Assembly: GCA_028095005.1 (NCBI GenBank) | Contig: CM051462.1 | Span: 122,068,752-122,132,751 of the forward strand | Reading direction: 5' to 3' | Source: Rhynchospora pubera | Taxonomy: Eukaryota; Streptophyta; Magnoliopsida; Poales; Cyperaceae | DNA length: 64,000 bases | Shown here: piece after piece, positions 25,041 to 34,148 of the stretch | How positions within the stretch are numbered: the stretch's first letter is position 1 | How the letters are laid out: every line of letters begins with the position of its first letter | Notes under the pieces: model-generated | The model's input: the letters and a program-made list of their open reading frames with translations, nothing else | The model's database searches: none | Told to the model about the DNA's origin: nothing | Translations under genes and position numbers: made by a program

Positions 25041-25143
25041 ATAATACCAGTAAAATACTAATTTTGTATTCTGTTTCATTTTTATAAAATGAGACGGGTG
25101 GCGCTCCACCTTTTTTGAAATAATAATACCAGTAAAATTACTA
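25041..25143. repeat. Short retroposed fragment with 20-bp target duplication
   Basis: ATAATACCAGTAAAAT-ACTA occurs at 25041-25060 and again at 25123-25143 (one extra T). The 62 bp between contain GACGGGTGGCGCTCCACC followed by T6. Long variable duplications are a mark of LINE-driven retroposition, so this is probably the 3' tail of a 5'-truncated SINE. Confidence 0.65.
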
Positions 25144-25339
25144 CTTATGAACAATGTGGTATGCAACAATTGATGGATGAATCAGAAATGAAATCATCCC
25201 CGACGATTAAAATAATTTTTTTCTTTTAAATTACTCAAGGTTAAGCATGTAAGTGCTTTTCTTGTGGAAATTTAAGAAAAACATCTAGAAAAGAATATAA
25301 ATTTTGTCCGCTTCAAAGAAATCTTACAATCCTAATTAC

Positions 25340-25481
25340 GGCTTCGTTTGGATGGTGTGGGAATAAGAGGAATAAGGGAAGAAGTGAAAAAAAGTATTGG
25401 GAAGTGTGTAATTTTATAAAGAATTTGGATTGTTTATAATAAATTTATTCTCTTATTCCCACACCTCATCCAAACGGGACC
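25340..25481. mobile_element. Tourist-type MITE, TSD TAC
   Basis: 142 bp with ends GGCTTCGTTTGGATG / CATCCAAACGGGACC and the 3-bp duplication TAC (25337-25339, 25482-25484). It shares internal sequence with the element at 7653-7809. Confidence 0.75.
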
Positions 25482-25734
25482 TACAATATCAAACTTCTTG
25501 AAAGAATCATGTTAAATTTTTTATTTGCCAAAAAAAATATTATTGGTTCACACTAAATTTTTTTTGCTTTTGTTTTTGTTCGTTTGTTTTATTTTGTGGG
25601 AATAGCAGCCGTATGACTGCAACAGTAAGTAAAAAAAATTTTAAGAAACAAGTGCCAAACGGCACGGCCATACGGGCCGAAGCTGGCCTGTGTTTCTTTT
25701 ACTTCCTTGTAAATTGGAAAATAGATCCCTTGTG

Positions 25735-27238
25735 CTGAAATTTTAAAAAATAATACTAAATTAATATAATATATTAAAAATAATATCAATATAATAATAT
25801 TTTTTTAAATAGTATCACGAGATCGGAATCCCAGATTCCGAACGCAAGATCGGATTTCCGGATTCCGACCTTAGCTAAGATCGGAATCCCGGATTCCGAT
25901 CTTAGCTTTTTAATTTTTTATATATTATTTATTTATTTAATTAATTTATTAATTAGTTAAATAATTAGAAAAATAGAAAATATATTGTAAAAATATTGAA
26001 AAAATATGGAAAAAAATCAGGAATAATTAAACTAAATTTTATATGTAATTTAGTATTTTTTGGGAAATTTTTTTCCTTTTATTAGTTTATTAATTAGTTA
26101 ATTAATTAGAAAAATAGATAATATATTCTAAAAATATTGAAAAATATAAAAAAATCAGGAATAATTAAACAAAATTTTATATGTAATTTAATATTTTTTA
26201 GAAAATTAAATTTATTTTCCTTTTAATTAATTTATTTAATTAAATATAAATTTAATTTATTTATTTAATTAAAAAATGAATAATTAAGTATAAATTTTTA
26301 ATTAATTTAAATTAAAATTATAAATTTTTAAACAACCATTTGATATGCGTCCCGGATGTCGTCCTCTGTATATATTATTTTCATATTATATATTAAACAA
26401 TAATATCGAGTCTCATGATCAAGGAAGCACTTTCTGGATTGCGTTAGAAAGGAATCACACGAGATTGATGTTTTACTGAGACGGAGAAGAAAGACTAAAT
26501 TCACTTGATTTGCTGCATTTCTCTTTTTAATGATTAATTTATAATTTAAAAAATATTTTTAGTAGTTTAGAGTGGTTTTGAGGTTTGCAAACTTTCAAAG
26601 TGGATTTTGGAGGTCTAGGGAGCGTTTTTTGGCTTCGAAAATGGTCGTTACTGGATTACACCCCAGTAACATGTGTAGATCTCGTCGCCAGCTTTCCGGA
26701 ATGTCCTCGTTTGCGCCAAACGGACCTTCCTATCAAAAGTTATGCCTGTTTAAAGTTTTAATGTTCAAATTATGCCTTTGTATCCCTGCAAATACAGAAA
26801 GGATTAATAAAACTTTGAACATTCTGAAAGGATTATGCCTTTGTATCCCTGCAAATTCTGAAAATTTATAATCCTTTCTAAATGGTACAATTCATTTAAT
26901 TAAATAAGTTATAAAAATTTATATTTTAATTAAATAAATTAATTAAAATGAAAATAAATTTAATTTCCCCAAAAATACTAAATTACATATAAAATTTAAT
27001 TTAATTATTTCTGATTTTTTCCATATTTTTTCAATATTTTTACAATATATTATCTATTTTTCTAATTATTTAACTAATTAATAAATTAAATAAATAAATA
27101 AATAATATATAAAAAAAATAAAAAGTTAAGATCGGAATCCCAGATTCCGATCTCGTGATACTATTTAAAAAAATATTATTATATTAATATTATTTTTAAT
27201 ATATTATATTATTTTAATACTATTTTAAAATTTTTCGG
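25735..27238. mobile_element. 1.5-kb Mutator-type fold-back element with 9-bp TSD TCCCTTGTG
   Basis: It is flanked by the perfect 9-bp duplication TCCCTTGTG (25726-25734 and 27239-27247). Left and right arms of several hundred bp are inverted copies, with ends CTGAAATTTTAAAAAATA and the complement of ATTTTAAAATTTTTCGG. GATCGGAATCCCGGATTCCG-like near-palindromes occur in both arms (25822-25910 and 27131-27155). The unique centre, about 26340-26880, is less AT-rich and has a 99-codon frame without a known domain. There is no transposase, so it is non-autonomous. Confidence 0.85.
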
Positions 27239-27247
27239 TCCCTTGTG

Positions 27248-29200
27248 AACATGGAATTGCACTGATATAGTCCTCTCCTATTCATTGAATTCAGCCCATC
27301 TTGGCCTAGAGCAGCTACACGCTAGCTAAGAGGACTAGAGGAGGAATGCAGCATGCAACAAAGGACCTTAATCTTAGTCCTTCATTGAGAATCAAATCGA
27401 TCGGACTCTCAAATCTGAAAATCAGACTGTCCTCAAATTATCGTAATTCTAAATGAATGGACAAAAAATAGCAATATTGTCAAGTACTTAAACTTTATAT
27501 AAATATTAAACAACCTGCTTCAAAAAAAAAAAAAACGATAAATGTTTTAAGAAAAAGATAAACGATGAAGGACTTCCAAATTACATGGACAAACCTGGCC
27601 AATATTAAATATTGTGAATCTGTAGTTTAGAAAAGGTCTAGGTTATTCAATCCTACTTCTGCATATTATTAGAATGGTCAGATACTTGCCGAGTGCCGTT
27701 TGTATCCAGTAACCAATTCACTATTCCATAACTTATCACTATTAGAATATTATGACATTTGTGAATGACTGCTGTTATCAAGAATAGTTTGTGGTAATTA
27801 TCAAGTCAAGGTCAGTGTGAGATTGTGAATATGTTATGTATTGCACAGGAATTCTTCAGACCATGCGACTTTCCGAAACGGCCATCATTTCAACATTAGT
27901 GGCGATGCAACCCATGGAGATTAATTTCACTTCTACTTGAGGGTTCATGACATTTTTTGGTCAAAGATGAGCTGCCTGTAATTGTATTGCAGTTATCAAG
28001 AATAGTTCAACACGGAATTATTATGATTTTCCCAAGAAAAACTATTTGTAGAAACTTCCAACTAATATCTAATCTAAAGATTCTTCAGAATACCTGTAAA
28101 TCTCTGATAGAAAGGCAAGTCAACTCATCATAATATATTCTGTGATTCAGGCTGGCTTTAAAAGGGAAAAAGTACAATAATTGTGCACATATTGCATCAT
28201 TTCGACGTACATATAGGTTTAACTCAGTTCTGCTAAATTAATATATATATAACTCTAATTATATATACCATCCTCGAAGAGGATTAGCAATGTTTAATTT
28301 TCCAATTTAACTTTCTTTTATCATTGGGACAAGAATTATTGACAGAAAAACATAGAGGGTAAAATCGATTTTTTTTTAGGAATAATAAGTTGTAACTCCA
28401 TACATATGTTGTACTGTCATCCACCACATCATATGTTATTCCACACAAACAAAGCATATTATCAAGTGCCTGTGCTTATTAATTAGATGTAAATGAGTGC
28501 ATGCTATCTATTGGTTTTTAAAAATTTATATGTCGATCTATGTCGTTTGATTAATGAGTCATGAATTTGTCAAAATTAGAACTCAAAAGGTACAATAGAA
28601 AATTAAAACAGACATAAGGATCATCTTAAATTATCAACAATTCTGGCAAATAAATATTGTATCAACAATTAGGTAAAAATCTAATACAGGAATTACAACG
28701 ATAATAAAAGAGAGAGCGCCAAACTACGCACAAGAATATAAAAATTCCATTAGCAGTGAAAGCCAACCATTTCAATTTCAAAAGCAGCTCATAACCTAAA
28801 TCATTTCATAAAAGACACTTTTATGCTAATTTCATAAAATTTATTAGGTGGAAAATTCTAATAAAACAACTGGCGAGCTAATTTTTTTCAACCAGATCAT
28901 CTTCAGTTAGGAACTCTCACCTGATACCCCCATTATAAAAATATAAGAAAGGCCCTTTTCTTTACTTTTAAAAGTAAAAAAAAAAAAATCTGAAGCCTTC
29001 ACTTTTCCACCGAGTAATTTACTGATTATTAATTTTATTCAATTTAATTAAGAAATGTAAATATGTATATATAATATTTATTGTTACATTGCCCAAGTCA
29101 GGGTCAATTAATACGACCAAGTGAAGTGAAATAATATTGATGTGCGTACACCACTCATTTCTCGCAATATTTGCAATAATAATCAATCTGCATTATCATG
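27248..29200. other. Intergenic region upstream of the WAK gene
   Basis: AT-rich sequence without a credible reading frame. TTATCAAGAATAGTTTG-like strings occur at about 27775 and 27995. It forms the upstream region of the receptor kinase gene at 29280. Confidence 0.5.
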
Positions 29201-29207
29201 ATTAATT

Positions 29208-29217
29208 TATATAAATA
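29208..29217 (+). promoter_or_regulatory. TATA box of the WAK gene
   Basis: TATATAAATA lies 62 bp before the ATG at 29280. This leaves a short leader of about 30-40 nt if transcription starts about 30 bp downstream, a normal spacing for plant genes. Confidence 0.55.
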
Positions 29218-29279
29218 TAGAGCCGGAACCTGCAGCATTGGCAAATCCCTTCTCGCTGCATTTTATAATCCATCAATAA

Positions 29280-29938
29280 ATGTGGGGAGCAATGATACTA
29301 ATTATCCAACTTCTTTTACTCATCTCGCCATCCAAAACCAAAGCAGCTGAATTTGATGTCGGTGCTCTGCCCGGGTGCCCAGACAGTTGCGGTGGAGTTA
29401 CAATCCCTCACCCTTTCGGCATTGGGCCCAACTGCTCTCTGTCTGAAGTCTTCGAGCTCATTTGCAAAGCAACGATTAATGGTACTTTTGCTCCTCACTG
29501 GGGCGATTTCATGCTTCTCGATATAAGTCTCACCTTGGGTCAGGCACGCATGACAAATCCAATATCTTCCCAGTGCTACAACAGGACGACAAAGAAAGAA
29601 AATTACAACGATTGGAAGTTCGACAGTGGTGCATTCTGGTTTAACCACGAGAAAAATAAGTTCTTTGTCATTGGCTGTGATACACTTGCCTATGTCAATT
29701 TTACCAATGATGAAAACTCCTACTTGGGAGGGTGTGTTTCAGGGTGCAATAGCCTAGAGACCTTGACTGATGGGTCATGCTCTGGAATCGGTTGTTGTGA
29801 GACATCTATTCCCAAAGGACCATACTACTTAGACTTTTGGTTTGATGATAATTTCAACAGTTCCATGGTGTCTAACTTTAGTCCATGTAGCCATGCTATG
29901 TTAAGGGAAGAAGCCGGGTTTATGTTCAACACTGATTA
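29280..29938 (+). pseudogene. WAK exon 1, first part: signal peptide and GUB_WAK galacturonan-binding domain
   Basis: The ATG at 29280 opens a frame with a hydrophobic signal peptide (MILIIQLLLLISPSKTKAAEF) and then a typical cysteine-patterned galacturonan-binding domain. Its signature CPDSCGGVTIPHPFGIGPNC lies near residues 32-52, followed by YNRTTKK, the GCD motif (VIGCDTLAYV) and GCC. Several Asn glycosylation sites are present. A second Met at residue 5 could also start translation. The frame leaves the gene after FMFNTD, where inserted DNA begins, and stops at TAG 29937-29939. Confidence 0.85.
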
Positions 29939-30195
29939 GTCCCAGAGAGTGTTTGGTATCATTGTTGAATAAGTCTTATTCCGAATAAGACTTATTCGGG
30001 ATGAAACCAAACGCGTCCGGAATAAGCCTTATTCTGATACCAAACACACCCTTAAATAGCAGCGCGCAGCATAGCGCCCAATAGCGGATTATAGCGCGCA
30101 TTATGCGGGTCAATATCGGACAAATAGCGGTAATTCCAAGTACTGACACGTGCCCACCCAATTGTCAAACTGTTACAACGCTTTCCAACCTCGTC

Positions 30196-30248
30196 CTTAT
30201 ATACTATCTCTATAGTCTCTATAGAACATAAATAGACCATGTGGGACT
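30196..30248 (-). promoter_or_regulatory. snRNA-type promoter-like pair (USE plus TATA)
   Basis: The minus strand has AGTCCCACATGG, one base off the plant upstream sequence element RTCCCACATCG. TATATAA follows after about 33 bp. That spacing is typical of plant polymerase II snRNA genes. No snRNA follows. The pair may be a chance likeness within the MITE. Confidence 0.3.
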
Positions 30249-30294
30249 AAAGATTTCACTTCAAAACCGGACAGAAAAATTGTTGCAATAACAT

Positions 30295-30366
30295 TGCTGA
30301 CAGTGGGAATCGAACCCACGTAGTGGGTTATAATGACCACTGCTACAACCATCAAACCAAGTTACC
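30295..30366 (-). repeat. tRNA-like sequence (SINE head or tRNA pseudogene) within the MITE
   Basis: The minus strand holds an A-box-like TGGTTTGATGGT (30348-30359) and a perfect B box GGTTCGATTCCC, with a five-pair T stem GTGGG/CCCAC. No acceptor stem can be formed, so it is not a functional tRNA gene. Confidence 0.5.
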
Positions 30367-30521
30367 GTTTGTGATGCATATGTTTTATGTTCTAAATATA
30401 TACTATATAATAACCGCTATGGTCCGATAGCGGCCGCTAAATAGCCGCTATCCGCTAACCGCTATGATGTTGGCATGTCCGCGATGAATCCGCTATCCGC
30501 TATTTAAACCTTTGCTGATTA

Positions 30522-30736
30522 CATTACCACTCGGCAGCTGTTAGGACAAAACACGTCAAGTGTGATTGATTGGGTCGTAGGAAACACAACATGCGACACT
30601 GCACAGACCAACAAATCCTCCTACGCATGCAAAAGCAATTATACTATTTGTTTGAACTCAAGCTATGGTCGAGGTTATCTCTGCAACTGCTCAGACGGTT
30701 ATCAAGGGAATCCTTACCTTCAAGGAGGCTGCCAAG
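30522..30736 (+). pseudogene. WAK exon 1, second part: second cysteine-rich (EGF-like) domain
   Basis: After the insertion the frame resumes YITTRQLLGQN and continues through DWVVGNTTC and CNCSDGYQGNPYLQGGC, the WAK EGF pattern. The exon ends GCCAAG before GTCTCT (donor GT at 30737) in phase 1. This matches the next exon, which starts with AT and completes an Asp codon. Confidence 0.82.
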
Positions 30737-30876
30737 GTCTCTCTCTCACTCCCTCTCTTCCCCCTACGTAATTCATATATATTAGATTAAAATATCAATA
30801 CGCCGAAACAAAGCAAAATCATAAATTTGTTGCCGTAATATATAGATTTCTTAGACATTGTGGCTTATTTGTGTAG

Positions 30877-31026
30877 ATATTGATGAATGTTCCAATCAAA
30901 ATCAATGCACCAAGCCAGGAAAATGCCATAATTTACCAGGGGATTACATGTGCGCTTGTCCCTTTGGTTGGCGCAATAAGCATAACAGTAAGAAGGAATG
31001 CCAACTCAACTTGCCACTAGTCATAG
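30877..31026 (+). pseudogene. WAK exon 2: calcium-binding EGF domain
   Basis: The acceptor GTGTAG precedes ATATTGATGAATGT, giving the classic calcium-binding EGF start DIDEC. Then come CTKPGKCHNLPGDYMCACP and a second Cys pair. The donor is GTATGT at 31027. It ends in phase 1, matching exon 3. Confidence 0.85.
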
Positions 31027-31125
31027 GTATGTTACTTTTGGGATAAACAAATTACTTGTTGTTTTCAATGTTGCTCTAAGCCTCCAGGTGTTGAAATTGA
31101 GACTAACAGGTCATAAAAATATTAA

Positions 31126-31479
31126 GGCTCTGATCGGAAGAGAGAAGAACGAGAAAAGATTTCATTTCAACGGAAAAGAAAAGAGACGATTTTTCACTCG
31201 AAATCATTTCCGTTGATCGGCAAAGGAAGCTGGAATTTTCGTGCGATTTTGATCAGCAACCAATCAGAAGAGAGACAAAGAGGGAGGAGAAGCGGCGAGC
31301 GACGAATTCTCGCCAAATTTTGACGTTTTTGGCGAGAGTTCCGTACGGGATTTGGAGCTCGTGAAATCGCGCGAAGTCGTTTCTTTTCCTCCGTTCTCCT
31401 CTCTTCCGATCACATTTTCCAAATCGCACGAATTCCATTTCCAAATCGTACGATTATTTTCAGCGTTCCGATCAGAGCC
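31126..31479. mobile_element. Tourist-type MITE in WAK intron 2, TSD TAA
   Basis: 354 bp with inverted ends GGCTCTGATCGGAA / TTCCGATCAGAGCC and 3-bp duplication TAA (31123-31125, 31480-31482). The interior has further inverted similarity (ATCATTTCCGTTG and TTTCATTTCAACGG types). The open frames in it are not genes. Confidence 0.85.
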
Positions 31480-31868
31480 TAAAGGAACAACTGCGACTAT
31501 TGGATGATGTTTTTGGAGTGTCATGTGTCAGAGCACAAAAGTGTAATATAAAACTTATATACTTCATTAAACTTCTCTGTTTCTTTTTCTTGAAGAAGTA
31601 TGGCACCGACAATTAGAATTATGCAAATGAAGAAGAAAATACAGATTGTTGAAAACTACATGTTTATAAAAAATTAGCCAGAGGTGCCAAAATCTGAATA
31701 TCTGATCACAATGAACCCATCCAACCTGCTAGAAACCTGATTATTTATGTCTATCTTCTTTTTCTTTTTTTTCCTTTTTTTTTTTGCACCACCATCTACT
31801 GAGCTAGGGGATTTGGGATTCAATGCCTCTCTTGCAAGCACCACCTACGCTGCAATTTTGTAGGAATA

Positions 31869-32187
31869 TGTTAAGATTACACTCGTATCACACAAAGAAG
31901 GAAAGAAGGTCGTGCATGACCTGTATTCACGCAAGGAAGGAAAGTGAAGGCACGCATATCTGAAGGATATTTAGAGCAAATTGTTATTGGTTAAGTATTG
32001 TAATCAAAATAATTAAACTTTCTTTATTTAGAAGGAGTTGCCTTATTTTCTAATTATCTCTCTGTAAAGGGTATAACAATGGTGAGCATGTAAAACAGAA
32101 TTGATTGATTTTGAAAGAGAAATAAAATTAGGGAGGGGAGTTTCAGGGAGTCGTGTGTTTTCTGTGTTGTTTTTAATATTTCTGACA
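31869..32187 (+). repeat. 5' LTR of the 5.25-kb copia element
   Basis: 319 bp, TG...CA, followed immediately by the primer site. Confidence 0.95.
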
Positions 32188-32199
32188 TGGTATCAGAGC
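32188..32199 (+). other. Primer binding site (initiator Met tRNA type)
   Basis: TGGTATCAGAGC directly abuts the LTR end. Confidence 0.93.
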
Positions 32200-32245
32200 A
32201 TCTGGTACAAATCGTTTCCGCTTGCTAATTCTACAACACGCGACC

Positions 32246-32608
32246 ATGCCTGACAATTCTGAATCGTCCTCTACGGCTGCTCTAATCGAGCAAATGGCCA
32301 AAATGATGACTCAAATGGCAGCAATGCAAACAGCAGCCATGAGTACTCCAGTGCCACCAACTGCATCACAACCTGATAGCAATATATACTCCAGTGCTAT
32401 CGAGATTAAATTTGATGGCATGAATTACACAATCTGGTGCCAAGCTGTGGAGATGTACGTTCGCGACAGAGATAGGCTACACCATCTTACTGACCCTCCA
32501 CCACCTCCCAAGTCTGATGATGCGGCCTATCGTCGATGGGAAACTGATGATGTCATAGTCAAGCAATGGATTATCAATTCTTTGGAACCTCTTCTCAAGG
32601 GGTGGCTA
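32246..32608 (+). pseudogene. Copia gag, N-terminal part
   Basis: The ATG at 32246 starts MPDNSESSSTAALIEQ with a Met/Ala/Gln-rich stretch, then the copia gag core (FDGMNYTIWCQAVEMYV, then VKQWIINSLEP). Near 32600 the frame leaves the gag reading, and gag continues in the frame that opens at 32610. A one- or two-base indel is the simplest explanation, since copia gag-pol is normally one continuous frame. Confidence 0.85.
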
Positions 32609-32609
32609 T

Positions 32610-34148
32610 ATGCGGTGTCCTACTGCCCGAGATGTCTGGAAGGCCATTGCTACTACGTACTTTGATGAAAGTGATGAAGCTCAAGTCTATGCTCTCAATC
32701 GACAAGTTTCCCAAGTCAAACAAGATGGGCGACCGATTGAAGAGTATTATGCCGAGCTCCAAGGGCTATGGCAAGAAATTGATTTTCGCTGCCCCAACCC
32801 CATGGAATGCACCGGGGATATCACCAAATTCAACTCCTTTGTCCAAAAGACAAGGGTGTATATGTTCCTAGATGGCCTTGATGACACTCTAGACAGCATG
32901 CGTGCACAAGTTGTACTTTTGAGGCCCTTCCCAACTATTGAAAAAGTTTATGGTTTTGTTAGACGTGAGGCGGCTCGCAAAGGTATCATGCTCAAAGGCG
33001 GGTCAGTGGTTAACTCGGTGGCCATGGTCTCTCGTGGTTACAACTCTAGTAAGGTTTTCAATCCTCCAAATAAAACCTTTCCTATTGACAAATCCAAGAT
33101 GAAGTGCACAGTTTGTGGCAAACATCGGCACACAAAGGAGCAATGTTTCAAGGTTGTAGGTTACCCAGAATGGTGGAAGGGTGACAAGAAGAAGCGAGGT
33201 GGGGAGAAGGCGATGGCTGCCTCAACTGTGGCGCATCCTGTTCCTGGCATCTCGACAGTGCACCCGCATCCTGGTCCTGCCATCTCGACAATGCACCCGC
33301 ATCCTGGCAGCTCGGGAGTGCACCCGCATCTGCAGCCTGCATTGAGCCAGCCATCTCAGCCGACCACTTCTCAACCAGAGCAAATAGCCGAGGGGTATAT
33401 TGAAGGTAAAAATGGTATTTGCACAACCAGTATTGGTAAATATTCTATTTCCAATTGCAATAATGACAAGAAAAATGGAGTTTGGATTATTGATTCGGAT
33501 GCAACTGATCATATGACTTATGATGTTAAGGAAGTAAAAAATATAAGAGCCCCGGAAAAATGTGGTATTATTAATGCAAATGGAGAGGTATATCCTGTAT
33601 ATGGGACAGGGGAAGTTATACTTTCTGACAAACTTACATTGAGAAATACTCTTGTTGTTCCCTCTCTTGCCACAAAATTAATATCGGTTAGCCAACTTAC
33701 AAAGGACCAGACTTGTAGTGTACTCATGTTCCCTGACTATTGTGTGTTCCAGGATACTCACACGAAAAGGATAATTGGCCATGGTACTAGATGTGATGGA
33801 CTGTATTACTTGGCTGAACTTAAACTGGGCAGCGATTATGCAATAAGAGGAGAGTTTGGAGCTAGAGATAAAATTTGGTTGTGGCATAAGCGACTAGGAC
33901 ATCCATCCTTTGGCTATATGAAAAAGTTATTACCAGATTTATTTTTTGATTTGGATTCTCGTGATTTCGTTTGTGAAACTTGTATTAAATCCAAAAGTCA
34001 TAGAATAACTTACTATGGTAGTCAAAATAAATGTGCAAATCCTTTTGAGTTAGTACATACAGATGTCTGGGGTCCCTCACCTGTCAATTCTAAATCTGGT
34101 TATAGATGGTATGTCTTATTTATTGATGATTGTTCTAGAATGGTGTGA
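32610..34148 (+). pseudogene. Copia gag C-terminus, protease and first part of integrase
   Basis: Continues gag (ARDVWKAIATTYFDESDE), then a zinc knuckle of type CX2CX4HX4C (CTVCGKHRHTKEQC, near 33110). A His/Pro repeat (HPHPG) follows, then the protease, whose active site reads DSDATDHMT where the family has DSGATDHMT. Next come the GAG-pre-integrase HHCC region (HKRLGHPSFG, CETCIKSK) and the first integrase Asp (DVWGP). It ends at TGA 34146-34148, where related elements usually carry Trp; the same frame is open again straight after, so this is a single nonsense change. Confidence 0.9.

Larger units (their letters stand above)
29939..30514. mobile_element. Nested MITEs inside WAK exon 1
   Basis: 576 bp lie between two copies of CTGATTA (29932-29938, 30515-30521). 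Removing the insert and one copy rejoins the exon in frame. The left 110 bp have inverted ends AGTGTTTGGTATCA / TGATACCAAACACACCC (Tourist-like, followed by TTA). The rest, from about 30052, has CGCTATTT-type ends (TTAAATAGC / GCTATTTAA) and many TAGCGG words, as in non-autonomous hAT elements. The target duplication fits 7 bp, or 8 bp with one mismatch. Confidence 0.8.

Noticed and set aside
26572..26871. 99-codon open frame as a transposase or host gene
   Set aside because: It contains a near-duplicate KLCLCIPANTE/GLCLCIPANSE segment and no known domain; it is interior DNA of a non-autonomous fold-back element.
30295..30366. Functional tRNA gene on the minus strand
   Set aside because: The B box and T stem are good, but no acceptor stem or proper anticodon arm forms, and it lies inside a transposon.
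32566..32871. Alternative frame overlapping copia gag
   Set aside because: It is a shadow frame over the gag frameshift; the gag homology is in the other two frames.
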